Under the pieces are notes generated by a model, which was not told where the DNA came from, did not search any database, and saw only the letters and a list, made by a program, of their open reading frames with translations. This document shows positions 18,556 to 28,205 of a DNA stretch of 64,000 bases, piece after piece; the first letter of the stretch is position 1, and each line of letters begins with the position of its first letter. Both the position numbers and the translations under genes were made by a program. This stretch comes from JAYFQE01 sp034927345 (lineage in GTDB: Bacteria; Bacillota; Clostridia; Saccharofermentanales; UBA5734): contig JAYFQE010000017.1 of assembly GCA_034927345.1 (NCBI GenBank), forward strand, positions 9,583 through 73,582. The letters are read 5' to 3'.

Positions 18556-18590
18556 ATGGGCCAAACCCTTCTCTCTGATTTTTACTTGAA

Positions 18591-19544
18591 TTACCACATG
18601 GAATAGCCGACAACTTTGCGGGCTATTTTGTTGGCTGCAAAGACCAGCGCGAAATTGACGACCGATTGGGTCACGCCGATAGCCGTGGTCAGGCTATATT
18701 GGGTATTGAGAATACCCAGTCGGTAGACATAGGTGCTGATGACGTCGCCCACATTGTAGACCATGGGATTGTACAGCAGGAAAATCTGTTCGAAGCCGAT
18801 GGTGATCATGGAACCGACGTTTAAGATCAAGAGAAGAATAAATATGGGCGCGATTCCCATTAAAGTGACATGGCGGGTTTGCTGCCAGCGATTGGCGCCG
18901 TCGATCTTAGCCGCTTCGTAGAGCTGCGGATCTATCGCCGACAAGGCGGCCAGATAGTAGACGGCGCTCATGCCGAAGGTCTTCCAGATATTGGAGCCGA
19001 CCAGGATGGTTCGGAAATAATTCGCTTTGACTAAAAAGTATATGGGTTCAGATAATCCAAAAAAGCGCATCAAAATTGAGTTGACAATCCCTGATGAGGG
19101 CGACAGAACAGCATTGAAAATGCTGGCGGCGACAACCCATGAAATGAAATGCGGCAGGTAGCTGATGGTTTGAATCGATCGTTTAAAAAAAGATATTCGC
19201 ACTTCATTCAGCAGCAGGGCAAAGATGATCGGAACCGGCATGCCGAAAATCAACTGGTACAAATTGATGATGATTGTATTGCCCATGACGCGCCAGAAAT
19301 TGCCGTCTTGCAAAAAGTACGCGAAATGTTTAAATCCGACAAAAGAACTGCCGGATATGCCAAGATAGGGTGAAAAATTTTGAAAGGCCATGACAATTCC
19401 GTAGATCGGGACATAATTAAAGACGAGGATCAAGGCAAATGCCGGCAGGATCAGCAAGTAATGCGGGATGTCCCGGCCGGATTTGAAATGGAGACGATTC
19501 TTTTTTATTTTCAGAGATCGTGTATCTTGCGCGCTGGCGGCCAT
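18591..19544 (-). CDS. ABC transporter permease, LplB/YtcO type
   Basis: The protein has 317 residues from the ATG at 19544 (MAASAQDTRSL), preceded by AGGAGG at 7 nt. Six membrane segments are visible. The EAA loop reads YEAAKIDGANRWQQTRHVTLM. The motif YVPIYGIVMAFQNFSPYLGI near the N-terminus is typical of LplB-type polysaccharide importers. It is the first gene of a four-gene minus-strand operon (permease, permease, M55 peptidase, FAD oxidoreductase). It is divergent from the YesN-type regulator. Confidence 0.92.
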   Translation of the reverse strand: MAASAQDTRSLKIKKNRLHFKSGRDIPHYLLILPAFALILVFNYVPIYGIVMAFQNFSPYLGISGSSFVGFKHFAYFLQDGNFWRVMGNTIIINLYQLIFGMPVPIIFALLLNEVRISFFKRSIQTISYLPHFISWVVAASIFNAVLSPSSGIVNSILMRFFGLSEPIYFLVKANYFRTILVGSNIWKTFGMSAVYYLAALSAIDPQLYEAAKIDGANRWQQTRHVTLMGIAPIFILLLILNVGSMITIGFEQIFLLYNPMVYNVGDVISTYVYRLGILNTQYSLTTAIGVTQSVVNFALVFAANKIARKVVGYSMW

Positions 19545-19750
19545 ATCGTATCCTCCTGGGCTGATCGGCACCAGGCTGATCAGCCGACTCTAGAATTTGT
19601 TTTCAGTATAGGCCGCCGTTACAGGAGGGAACAAGGACAGGATCATGATTTAAGGATAGATAACGAGCAAACCAGATAACAAATTTCCGCTTTACTGATA
19701 ATATTCTGTCAGATTGCCGATCAGATCCTGTTTGCAGCACTTTGCACTAA

Positions 19751-19779
19751 TTGACGCTTCCGGAGAAAGCGTTTATGAT
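19751..19779 (+). promoter_or_regulatory. Predicted sigma-A promoter of the YesN-type regulator gene
   Basis: TTGACG (19751-19756) and TATGAT (19774-19779) are separated by 17 bp. The site lies 43 bp before the ATG at 19822 in a 277-bp divergent intergenic region. Confidence 0.5.
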
Positions 19780-19821
19780 CGTATTGTCAAAAACAAACCG
19801 ATAAGTATGGAGACGTGACGA

Positions 19822-22233
19822 ATGAAGACGAGGATATCAATTCCTTTTCTTATGAAACGGTCAATGAGCAACCCGATGATATTTAATGGACTTATTCGCG
19901 GCAAGAGCGGTAAGTTTGTTACTAAACTGATGAAATCCTATTTATTGATCATCATGATCTGGATCGCCATTATTTTAATCATCGGATCTTATTTTATCAA
20001 TAAGCTGAAAACAGACGATGCGGTTGCCGGCAATAACAAGTCCCTGCTGCAGTTCAGCTCGATGGCGGATGATTATATCATGAAAAATATGAAGGATGTG
20101 TCAACCCTCCTTTATGAGGACTGCCAAAGCCAGAGTTTTCTATATGATCATATGACTGCCCATTATGAAAAGCAGATTGTCGATACACTAAAAATCAAAA
20201 GCTATCTGGACACAATGCTCACGCTCAATCCCATGATCGAATCCCTGGCGCTTTATTATCCGAAAAATGATCTGCTGGTTACCAATTATGTTATTTTGTA
20301 TCCCGGAAAAGAAAACAAATATATGGGTGAACTGCTGGCCAGCTTCCGGGACATGAGCCAGTTCGCCGGTTCGTACACCTGGTTTTCCGACAGTAAATAT
20401 CTGGTTAATCCGGTTTTGGACACGCTGGCAAAACAAGCGGAAACGAATTCGCAGCCGGAAATCATCCAGGCCATCCATTTTGCGCGTAAGGTTCCCGCTA
20501 TTGATAACGCCGGCGAAACGGGCTGCGTCCTCTTTGTAACCCTGCGTGAGGACTATTTGCTCTCGATGCTGCAGCCGCAAGCCAGCCGCGGTTACAGCAA
20601 ATTGATTATTTCAGATGACAAAGGTGTCATTGCCGCCCATACCGATGGGGATATGATCAATAAGCCGGTCGCCGATTTGCCGTACGGCCAGCTGTTCAGC
20701 GAGGCCACAAATCATGTGTCCAACTATTTTGCCACAGACGAGGATACCAAAGTCGTTGTTTCTTTGTACCGCTCCGAACTGACCGACTGGGTTTATGCGT
20801 CTGTTGTCTCTCTGAACAATCTTTCATCCATGATCATCCTCATTATACAAATGCTGGGATTGACGATTCTTTTCGCCTCGATCATCGCCTTGATTTTGGC
20901 TTCTGTCTATACGAAAAACCTTTATCTGCCGCTGCGAAAACTGGTTTACACCTGTACGCGCCTGTCGCCGCAGATACAGCCTGAACACCTTAATGAATAT
21001 CAGTTCATCAATTCAACACTGGATACCCTGCAGATTAAAATGAAACAGCATCAGCTGATCCAGGAAAAGAGCCAGGTTGTTTTAAAACAGGAGTACATGA
21101 AAGAACTGTTTAACCAGGAGAATCCTCCCGCGCCGCCGATACCTGAATGGCTCAATTCGCTCGGCCTGTCGTTTGACCACCCCGACTGTTGTGCCTTTAT
21201 CATCAAAATTAAACAATATGTCGGTATGAACGATGATAATCTGCGGTTCTTTGCCCATGAATGCGCCATCCATTTTGAGGACAAGTTCAATACCGATGAA
21301 TCGGTATGCCTGGCCAGCGTTTGTGATTATGCCGTTTTACTCCTGGTCAATTACAGTCAGATACATTTGAGTCAAGCCGGTTTGATTGATAAAATTCTGT
21401 GTCTTGATATAGATGGCACGCCCCTGTCGGTCAGTTTGTTCAGCGGCACGGTCGTTACCTTGGACACCTTGCAGATTTCGGTTGATAACGCCCGGCGGGC
21501 GGCAGCTTATCATTTTCTGCTGCCGGAATCGAACTGTATCCGGTATGAAGATATCCGCGGGCGGGAAGACGCCAAACTGCCCATCGACCGCAATTTGCAA
21601 AAGGAACTGACGTTGCAGCTGAAGACGCTGAATCATACGAAGGCGATCACCGCGCTGGACAATCTGATCAGCAATTTGCGTAATTCATCCTGCAGCCTCG
21701 ATTATGCCCGCCGTATCTTGCAGACGACGGCCAATCTGGTGATTGAAAGCATCAACAACGAATCGGCCAGCCAGGATCAGGAGCAGGAGACTTACGAAAT
21801 TATGGCCAGGCTGGAAGCGGCGCAGGATATTTTTGAGTATAAAAATATCCTGTCTAAAGCGCTCGACGCTTTTTTCCAGGGGATCGAAGATCAACACAGC
21901 GAGCGTAATCTGACCCTGGTTAATAAAGCCAAGGAATACATGCAGCAGAATATCAGCAGCACCCAGCTATCCCTCAATGATGTCGCCGATTTTATCGGGA
22001 TCAGCTCCAGCCATTTCAGCCGGATCTTTAAAAAAGAAACAGGGATGTCCTTTTTAGACTATGTAACGGATTATAAGCTGGATTACTGCCGGAATTTGCT
22101 GGTGACAACCGATACCAAGATCGAGCAGATCTCGAATCAACTCGGGTATTCGACCCCGCAGTATTTTGCCAACCGGTTTAAAATCAAGTATGGCTGTACC
22201 CCTAAAGACTATCGTTTCCGCTCGCGGCAATAG
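19822..22233 (+). CDS. Membrane-anchored AraC-family regulator (YesN/YtdP-like sensor)
   Basis: The protein has 803 residues. There is a membrane segment at about 38-60, an extracellular sensor region of roughly 270 residues, a second membrane segment near 335-362, a cytoplasmic linker, and a C-terminal pair of AraC-type helix-turn-helices. The latter reads LNDVADFIGISSSHFSRIF, then IEQISNQLGYSTPQYFANRF. Such proteins in Bacilli and Clostridia sense sugars outside the cell and activate neighbouring LplABC-type import genes. It lies between the divergent permease operon and the solute-binding gene. The ATG follows GGAG at 8 nt. Confidence 0.9.
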   Translation: MKTRISIPFLMKRSMSNPMIFNGLIRGKSGKFVTKLMKSYLLIIMIWIAIILIIGSYFINKLKTDDAVAGNNKSLLQFSSMADDYIMKNMKDVSTLLYEDCQSQSFLYDHMTAHYEKQIVDTLKIKSYLDTMLTLNPMIESLALYYPKNDLLVTNYVILYPGKENKYMGELLASFRDMSQFAGSYTWFSDSKYLVNPVLDTLAKQAETNSQPEIIQAIHFARKVPAIDNAGETGCVLFVTLREDYLLSMLQPQASRGYSKLIISDDKGVIAAHTDGDMINKPVADLPYGQLFSEATNHVSNYFATDEDTKVVVSLYRSELTDWVYASVVSLNNLSSMIILIIQMLGLTILFASIIALILASVYTKNLYLPLRKLVYTCTRLSPQIQPEHLNEYQFINSTLDTLQIKMKQHQLIQEKSQVVLKQEYMKELFNQENPPAPPIPEWLNSLGLSFDHPDCCAFIIKIKQYVGMNDDNLRFFAHECAIHFEDKFNTDESVCLASVCDYAVLLLVNYSQIHLSQAGLIDKILCLDIDGTPLSVSLFSGTVVTLDTLQISVDNARRAAAYHFLLPESNCIRYEDIRGREDAKLPIDRNLQKELTLQLKTLNHTKAITALDNLISNLRNSSCSLDYARRILQTTANLVIESINNESASQDQEQETYEIMARLEAAQDIFEYKNILSKALDAFFQGIEDQHSERNLTLVNKAKEYMQQNISSTQLSLNDVADFIGISSSHFSRIFKKETGMSFLDYVTDYKLDYCRNLLVTTDTKIEQISNQLGYSTPQYFANRFKIKYGCTPKDYRFRSRQ

Positions 22234-22284
22234 ACAGCAATCATAAAAAGCTCCTATTCAAAGATGGTTAATGAAATGCAATAG

Positions 22285-22735
22285 TCATGGAGGCAACCTC
22301 AAGCGATTGGAAGCGAAGAACAGACAGCTGCAGATGGAGAACGATGTCTTAAAAAAGTTGACGGAATCGGAAAACCAGGAGCTGCTGCCAAGGATTCTTG
22401 AAATTAATAAATCGGTAAAGTTTTATATGGCTACCGCCGCATAGCACTCGTACTTAACCGGCAAAGTGATACGCATTACAATGTCAAGCGCATTCGACGC
22501 CTGATACACAAAATTGGGCTTCGTTCCGTGATCTGACACAAATGAAAAACTATGTTCGAGTTATCCCACAGGTTACTGCAGAAAACCTCCTGGCTCGACA
22601 ATTTCAAGTATTATAACTTCGAACGATGCCAAAAGGACTTGAATGGCCTGACTCCCTTGGAATTCAGGAATCAGGCCATTATGCGTGAATTTACTTTTTT
22701 CTGTCTACTTGACGGGATTAGTTCAAAATGAGGCA
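22285..22735 (+). mobile_element. Decayed IS3-family (IS150-like) insertion sequence remnant
   Basis: The 568-bp gap after the YesN-type gene holds broken pieces of an IS3 transposase. OrfA's C-terminal helix is visible as KRLEAKNRQLQMENDVLKK. OrfB's start follows in another frame as YGYRRIALVLNRQSDTHYN and IRRLIHKIGLRSVI, then a stop. Next comes YVRVIPQVTAENLLARQF, and then a jump directly to the C-terminal FERCQKDLNGLTPLEFRNQAI. The catalytic DDE core is deleted. The element cannot transpose on its own. It separates the regulator from the solute-binding-protein gene. Confidence 0.87.
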
Positions 22736-22801
22736 GCCTCTCGGCAATAAGGTATTGCGTCTTGTCAATGGGTACGGTTTGGGATCCTGGTTTATGAGGG
22801 A

Positions 22802-24472
22802 TCAATCAATGTTGTACTGGGTTTTCGCTGCAGCCAGGACCCGGTTATACTCATCTGTGACTGGTTTGTAAGTTTCGAGGAAAGCGGCGGACTGGGCGTC
22901 GTATTCATCCATGGTGATTTCGCCGGTAATGGCCTTCAGGATAATGGATTTAGCCAGTTCTTTACCTTCATTTGCTTTATTGGTAAATTCCTCTGATAAA
23001 GTCACAAAATCTTTGGCAGTGATGGTCGGCACTGTTTTAGCAGCTTTGTAAACCTGTTCAGTACCGGAATCGATGGCTGTTTTCAACTCGGTTTTCGTAG
23101 CGTTGGCGGCGGTTGATCTGGACAGCCGGGTGGCGATATTCAGATCCATTGAAGCACGGGAATTGTAGCCCTGCAGGAAGCCGTAAATACTCCGGAACTT
23201 ATGATCCGGATCGCCGGCCACAGTTTGCATGACTTTTTCACCGTTTTCAATTTTATAATCGACATCTTCAAGGCCGTAGACAAAGAGGTTGGTGACATCT
23301 TCGGAAAGCATGGTTTCGATGAAACGGACAATTCCGTCGACATTCTTGGCTTTGGAGCTGATAACCACATTGTGGCCCCAGTTGAGTTCGTTAATCCGCG
23401 GAATAGCGTTTGTCGGGTCTATGCCGGGCAGATTGGTGACCGCGATCGGCGCCGGAACAATCAGGGCAGCCTGATTGTCAATGCTGTTGTTAGAATAATA
23501 GACCATGGAGGCGCTGCCAAGGTTGTTTCCCCAGAACAGGACATTATTGTTCAATTTTTCATTGGAGAAATCCTGCTGGGTATTGGTTACGAAAGTTTTG
23601 CTCATTAAACCTTCGTCATACAGCTTTTTGACGTAAAGCAAAGCGTCTTTCATATACTTGGCTTCGAAACAATGGATATAGGATCCGTTCGTATATTGCC
23701 AGCCATTTGTTCCTGATGTGGGGATTTCCACGCCATAAGGATAAAACAGGGCGGCTGTTGTCGAGCCAAGTCCGCCAAAATCGCTGAAAGGAATGTTGTT
23801 TGGATCTGCTTCCTTGACTTTTTTAAGCAATTGATACCATTCGTCCGGGGTTGTGGGCATGACGCCGGCGTTCAGGGATTTGACCAGATCATAACGAACG
23901 ACCAGACAATAAGGATCGGGCGGAGCGACGGCACGGATCTGGTAGATTTTACCGTCGGTGTAGCGGATGGCGTTCTTAACTTGTTCTGTGTAGATCGAGG
24001 AAATAACCGGAGACTTGTCGATGATATCGCTGACTTCCAGAAACGCGCCGGCCGCAGCCGCTTTATTGACATCCGCGACCTGGAAATTGTGGACAAGATC
24101 GGCAATTTCGCCTGATGACAGCATCAGGTTCAGTTTTGTTTCAAAATCGGCATAGGGCGGAATAGTGATGGATGTGATCTTGACGTTGGCCAGCTCTTCA
24201 ATCTTTTTAATGTAAGGATTGTCGGCGGGATCGACGTTATCGGGGATGGTAATGCCCGAATTGCTCATGAAAAGCGAAAATTCGGCAGGCGCCTCTGTGG
24301 CGGCAGTTGTCGTGCCGGATGCGGTTCCTTGAGTGGATGCCGCGGTGGAACCGGTTGCCGCAGCGGTGGTGTTCTGAGATGCAGACTGCGTACAGGCAAC
24401 ACAGGATAACATGAGGACTGATAAAATAACGAGCACAAGAACGATTCGTTTTGTCGTCTTAACCATATTCAA
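22802..24472 (-). CDS. Extracellular solute-binding lipoprotein (LplA type)
   Basis: The protein has 556 residues. The N-terminus is a lipoprotein signal: MVKTTKRIV, a hydrophobic core, then a Cys-containing lipobox around residues 24-27 (LSCVAC). A Ser/Thr/Ala-rich linker to about residue 63 follows. The body resembles LplA/family 1 binding proteins of polysaccharide importers, with PTTPDEWYQLLKKVKEADPN being characteristic. It presumably feeds the LplB/LplC-like permeases at 17.7-19.5 kb. The gene has its own probable promoter upstream. Confidence 0.9.
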   Translation of the reverse strand: MNMVKTTKRIVLVLVILSVLMLSCVACTQSASQNTTAAATGSTAASTQGTASGTTTAATEAPAEFSLFMSNSGITIPDNVDPADNPYIKKIEELANVKITSITIPPYADFETKLNLMLSSGEIADLVHNFQVADVNKAAAAGAFLEVSDIIDKSPVISSIYTEQVKNAIRYTDGKIYQIRAVAPPDPYCLVVRYDLVKSLNAGVMPTTPDEWYQLLKKVKEADPNNIPFSDFGGLGSTTAALFYPYGVEIPTSGTNGWQYTNGSYIHCFEAKYMKDALLYVKKLYDEGLMSKTFVTNTQQDFSNEKLNNNVLFWGNNLGSASMVYYSNNSIDNQAALIVPAPIAVTNLPGIDPTNAIPRINELNWGHNVVISSKAKNVDGIVRFIETMLSEDVTNLFVYGLEDVDYKIENGEKVMQTVAGDPDHKFRSIYGFLQGYNSRASMDLNIATRLSRSTAANATKTELKTAIDSGTEQVYKAAKTVPTITAKDFVTLSEEFTNKANEGKELAKSIILKAITGEITMDEYDAQSAAFLETYKPVTDEYNRVLAAAKTQYNID

Positions 24473-24529
24473 CCTCCTATAATACTCGGGGATAAATAAA
24501 CGGTGCTGATGGCCATCAACATAGTCAAC

Positions 24530-24558
24530 ATTCTAATTCCCGGCAGATCGATCAACAA
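24530..24558 (-). promoter_or_regulatory. Predicted promoter of the solute-binding-protein gene
   Basis: On the minus strand TTGTTG (24553-24558) and TAGAAT (24530-24535) are spaced by 17 bp. The pair lies about 60 bp before the ATG at 24472, in the 195-bp gap below the glycosidase gene. Confidence 0.4.
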
Positions 24559-24667
24559 TGACAATTTGGCGCTAAATCAATGATTCTGTTATCAAATAGG
24601 CAGGAAAAAACGCGGCCGGCAGGGACAAAATCGGGCCATTTGTACAATTTGTTGTGATCGGTCCCTC

Positions 24668-26755
24668 TCATGATTCAATAACCACCACTTCGTATTCTTT
24701 GATTTCAGGAAGGGTAAACCGGATAGAACCATCCAGATAATCGAAAGGAAGATTCTGATCGTTCTGCAGAGCGTGAATCCGGCGGGGCCTTTGGGTGGAT
24801 CGCACGCTCACCGGCAGGTTTTTCATGGGCGTAATCCTGACAATCGGCCGTTCATAACAGGAGGTGTAGTTAATCAGATGAATAATCCGGGTCTGACCTT
24901 GCTGCCGCATATTCAGAAAGTAGGCTGCCGTTTCGTCATTGGCTGTTATTTTGCGGGAACTCATGCGTTCAATCATGTTATTCATCAGGGTATAGTATTC
25001 CGGGATACGCTGGTTCTCATATTCGGCATCGATATTTCCTGTAAACAAGACGGCGTGTCCTGCGCCGTAATCGGCGGTTGTTAATAAAGGATAAACCGTC
25101 CTGGGAGGCAGATCACAATACTTGGACAATTGTTTTTCCCGTAAAGCCATGCAGGTCCTGACTCCGGCGCGCGGAACAATCTGACAGTACAAGGATGGAG
25201 CCGGCAGGACCGTCTGGTCGATCCCCCGGGTTTCATCGCCGGGATCGACGGTTACGTGATCAAAAGGAAGCGAGACGGTGCCGTTTACAGACTCGATCCC
25301 CAGAACATCGGCCAGGCGGGGGCGCGGGAGATGCATACCGGTTTCATCATAGCAAGCGGTATCATAAGTGGCGATGAGGTTTCCGCCTTGGGCTACGAAC
25401 CGAGTTAACTGATCGGCTTCAGCGCCGGACATGCAGGCTGTTCCGGGTAATATGACCAGTTCGTAACGGGTCAGGCCGCCCTTTCCGATCTCGTCATCAT
25501 CGATGACGTCAAACAGAACATGGGTACGGCAGAGAACTTCAAACCAGCCGTTGAACGCCTTGCGGGCATCGCTTTTCAAGGCGTCGTCCCGGGTTTTGCG
25601 TTCGGCGACAAAGTCCCATTCTTCCGTTGTCGTCTGGTAATAATTGGCGTTTTTCATGGACCATACCAGCGCAACATTGGCAGCGGATACCGTGTTGGCA
25701 AAAAAACGGCTGTGAGCAGTCAGGAAATGATTGATCTGCCGGACTGTTTCCATCCCTTTGTCATTTCGGTTGCTGTCATAAATTCCATACCAGATATTCG
25801 CTCCGTTGGCAATCGTCATGGCACAGGCGATCCATGTTTCAGCCGGCGTAAGCAGATAGCGATTATAGGGGCCCATTCTACCGGCTATGGCGATTACACA
25901 GGGTTTGCCTTCAGCCTGCGTTTCCAGTATTTTTGCTGCCGCGGCCGGCTTCCAGATCGGTAAGGCGCGTAAATCACCGGATAGAAAACCGCCCTCCGAC
26001 AGCAGCATATCCTGGTATTTTCCGGCGGCGCGGTTGTCTCTGCCGCAGGTGCTCGGCCCCAGCGGCAAGCCGTTCATATAGATAACCGCATCCGGATCGA
26101 CCGATTTTAAAGCCGTCCGTGCGTCTTTGACGAAGGCCGTTATACTGTCATGTTTGAATTGCAGGACTTGATTTCGAACCAGGCGGTCCTTCTTGATCAT
26201 ATCGGAGGTATATCGATAACCATATTGTTTTTCAAAACGCTGCAGACAACCCTCGCAATAACAGCCGTCCGGACTGAAAACCGGACCGTCGAGAAATACG
26301 CCCTTAACGCCATAACGCCCGATATCGCTGATCATCTGAAAAGCCCAATCCCGAAATGGGGAATTGACGCACGAATAACCGCCGCTGCCGTAGCTGATCG
26401 GCAGGACAGAGCGATTTGTGTCCAGCTGGAACCATTCGCGATGCGTCTGGATTAAACGATCACTGAGCCAGTGAACATTGAAGTAAATCATGTCATGGCT
26501 TGTTGTTTCAGCATAATTTTTGTGGTATTCGGCGAGCAGGTCATTTCTTTGCTCGAGCGAAACGGATGACTTGAAATAGGCAATTCCCGCTTCTCCGTTT
26601 GTGATGTCGGTTGCTTCAATATGCTGGGCGTTAAAGCCCAGGTCTTTGATCTGTCTGATCTGTGCCGCTACATCGAAATGCCGCATATCGTCCGGATTGG
26701 GCGGTATAAAATCCGCGATCAGCAAGAGTTCCTTATTCCAATTTTTTGTCGTCAT
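24668..26755 (-). CDS. Putative glycoside hydrolase (GHL6-like barrel with GH42-type trimerisation domain)
   Basis: The protein has 695 residues and no signal peptide, so it is probably cytoplasmic. The N-terminal ~330 residues look like a TIM-barrel glycosidase: QIRQIKDLGFNAQHIEA, GVKGVFLDGPVFSPDGCYC, and later CVIAIAGRMGPYNRY. A segment near 440-490 (TRYELVILPGTACMSGAEAD, FVAQGGNLIATYD) matches the beta-galactosidase trimerisation (GATase-like) domain of GH42 and hypothetical glycosyl hydrolase 6 proteins. The C-terminus is beta-rich. It probably cleaves the imported oligosaccharide. The linkage is unknown; L-fucose isomerase nearby suggests a fucose-containing substrate, but that is inference. 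Confidence 0.72.
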   Translation of the reverse strand: MTTKNWNKELLLIADFIPPNPDDMRHFDVAAQIRQIKDLGFNAQHIEATDITNGEAGIAYFKSSVSLEQRNDLLAEYHKNYAETTSHDMIYFNVHWLSDRLIQTHREWFQLDTNRSVLPISYGSGGYSCVNSPFRDWAFQMISDIGRYGVKGVFLDGPVFSPDGCYCEGCLQRFEKQYGYRYTSDMIKKDRLVRNQVLQFKHDSITAFVKDARTALKSVDPDAVIYMNGLPLGPSTCGRDNRAAGKYQDMLLSEGGFLSGDLRALPIWKPAAAAKILETQAEGKPCVIAIAGRMGPYNRYLLTPAETWIACAMTIANGANIWYGIYDSNRNDKGMETVRQINHFLTAHSRFFANTVSAANVALVWSMKNANYYQTTTEEWDFVAERKTRDDALKSDARKAFNGWFEVLCRTHVLFDVIDDDEIGKGGLTRYELVILPGTACMSGAEADQLTRFVAQGGNLIATYDTACYDETGMHLPRPRLADVLGIESVNGTVSLPFDHVTVDPGDETRGIDQTVLPAPSLYCQIVPRAGVRTCMALREKQLSKYCDLPPRTVYPLLTTADYGAGHAVLFTGNIDAEYENQRIPEYYTLMNNMIERMSSRKITANDETAAYFLNMRQQGQTRIIHLINYTSCYERPIVRITPMKNLPVSVRSTQRPRRIHALQNDQNLPFDYLDGSIRFTLPEIKEYEVVVIES

Positions 26756-26783
26756 TTTTCTTCAGTTCCTTTCTTATTTCTGA

Positions 26784-27896
26784 TCAATACTGGCCGTATT
26801 TGAGACCTGATTCAACAAATTGGAGCAAATTTTCTTCGGCCTTTGGGGTAAGCGGGACGCAACAGGGCGTCGCTGTTGGCATCAAAATAAACCCGCCGCC
26901 GTCTTTGGCTTCTTCCATGATCTTTTTAACCGCTTCGTCAATGCGTTCCGCCGTGGAAAATTCGAATTCGCGTACTTCAAGATTGCCGCAAAGGGTGAAC
27001 CGGCCGCCGTACAGGCTTTTAACCTGCCGGAGATCGATATCGCCGTCCGGCGGGGGTTCAAGCGGATCGATGACCAGGACATCGGTGTATTCGGCCATTT
27101 CCCACAACAAATTTTTAACGCGGCCATGGCTGTGGATCCGCGGAATAGCCCCCGCCTTCTTCATGGCGGACGACATGGCGGCGACATACCGGGTGACCAG
27201 ATCATGGAACAGGCTTTCCGGCAGATACGGCGGCGTGACGTATTCCGGTCCGCAGAGCCGGAACATGATATCCCGGCAGTCTTCATGAAGCGTCATCTGC
27301 AATTTCTCCATTTGAATATCAAAAACCGCGTCGTGGAAATACTTCATCTTCGCCGGTTCAGTCAGGCACAGAACCAGATATTCGCTCATGTCAAATAAGC
27401 TGGCCGCCCAGCCTACGGGATCGGCTTCGTTGATACAGACAAGGCCTCTGTCGCCGATCCACTGCTTAGCTGCAGAAATACAGGTTTCGTCATAAGCAGT
27501 TCGGGAAAAATCCAGAGAGAGATATTTGTCAATATCGTCTGTACTTTTCAGGTAGTGTTCTGTCGTCCAGGTTGTGTGGACGCCGTCCATAATCCTCAGC
27601 TGTTGCGTTAAATCCCCTTTGGGCGTATGCAGGATTTGGCGGATATATTGGCTGTCGCCGTCACGCCAGGAACGGGATTCTGTCTGCTCGGCAAGAACCG
27701 GATAGGAAACCGGGCTGGGCAGATGATACAGATAGTCGCAGTTACGATGGACAGCGGCCATAACGGGCCGATAGGACGGTTCTTTTTCCTGCCAGGAATC
27801 AGGGCCTGAGCCGCTCAGCTCGTAGAGGCTGACAGGAACGTGATCTGTTGAACGGCGATAAATCGTATTTAGGATACGTTCTTTTGAAGTCAACAT
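26784..27896 (-). CDS. Uroporphyrinogen decarboxylase-family protein (COG0407)
   Basis: The protein has 370 residues from the ATG at 27896 (MLTSKERILNTIYRR), 9 nt after AGGAGG. The fold and motifs are those of the URO-D/MtaA family: HVPVS near the start, RIHSHGRVKNLLWEMAEY, DVLVIDPLEPPPDGDIDL and LCGNLEVREFE. True haem-pathway HemE is not implied. Family members in sugar loci and methyltransferase systems lack known haem roles. The gene lies 28 bp before the glycosidase gene and is probably co-transcribed with it. Confidence 0.8.
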   Translation of the reverse strand: MLTSKERILNTIYRRSTDHVPVSLYELSGSGPDSWQEKEPSYRPVMAAVHRNCDYLYHLPSPVSYPVLAEQTESRSWRDGDSQYIRQILHTPKGDLTQQLRIMDGVHTTWTTEHYLKSTDDIDKYLSLDFSRTAYDETCISAAKQWIGDRGLVCINEADPVGWAASLFDMSEYLVLCLTEPAKMKYFHDAVFDIQMEKLQMTLHEDCRDIMFRLCGPEYVTPPYLPESLFHDLVTRYVAAMSSAMKKAGAIPRIHSHGRVKNLLWEMAEYTDVLVIDPLEPPPDGDIDLRQVKSLYGGRFTLCGNLEVREFEFSTAERIDEAVKKIMEEAKDGGGFILMPTATPCCVPLTPKAEENLLQFVESGLKYGQY

Positions 27897-28205
27897 ACAT
27901 GACATCCTCCTGTTCAAAAGCGTTCTGTGAAGGAATCGCGGTTGGTTCTGCCGTCATGCTACCATGTGGCCGGGAAAGCCGGCAATGACAATTACGGAAA
28001 AAATGTATGATAATCGGGCCGATTCGGACCGCTTTGTTCCGGATAGCGCATATTTAACCAGGAAGCGTCAAGTTGTCACCGGAGCGATTCGGGGCATCTC
28101 AATCAGGTTTAGTGACCTGCGGCGGCATAGCTAAAAAACAACCGCCCGGAGTTTTCGACTCCGAACGGCTGTTTTAATGCTTTGAGCTATGGCCGCGACT
28201 GAGAA
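27897..28205. other. 309-bp intergenic region between fucI and the URO-D-family gene
   Basis: No gene is visible. It contains the fucI terminator at 28133-28175 and presumably the promoter of the URO-D-family gene nearer 27900-28000. I see no clear -35/-10 pair. Confidence 0.6.
28133..28175 (-). terminator. Rho-independent terminator of fucI
   Basis: On the minus strand, AACAGCCGTTCGGAGT, a CGAAA loop and ACTCCGGGCGGTTGTT form a long stem ending in TTTTTT. It lies about 30 bp past the fucI stop. Confidence 0.85.

Noticed and set aside
26784..27896. hemE (haem synthesis)
   Set aside because: The family is right, but there are no other haem genes nearby and the sequence fits the broader COG0407 group found in sugar loci.
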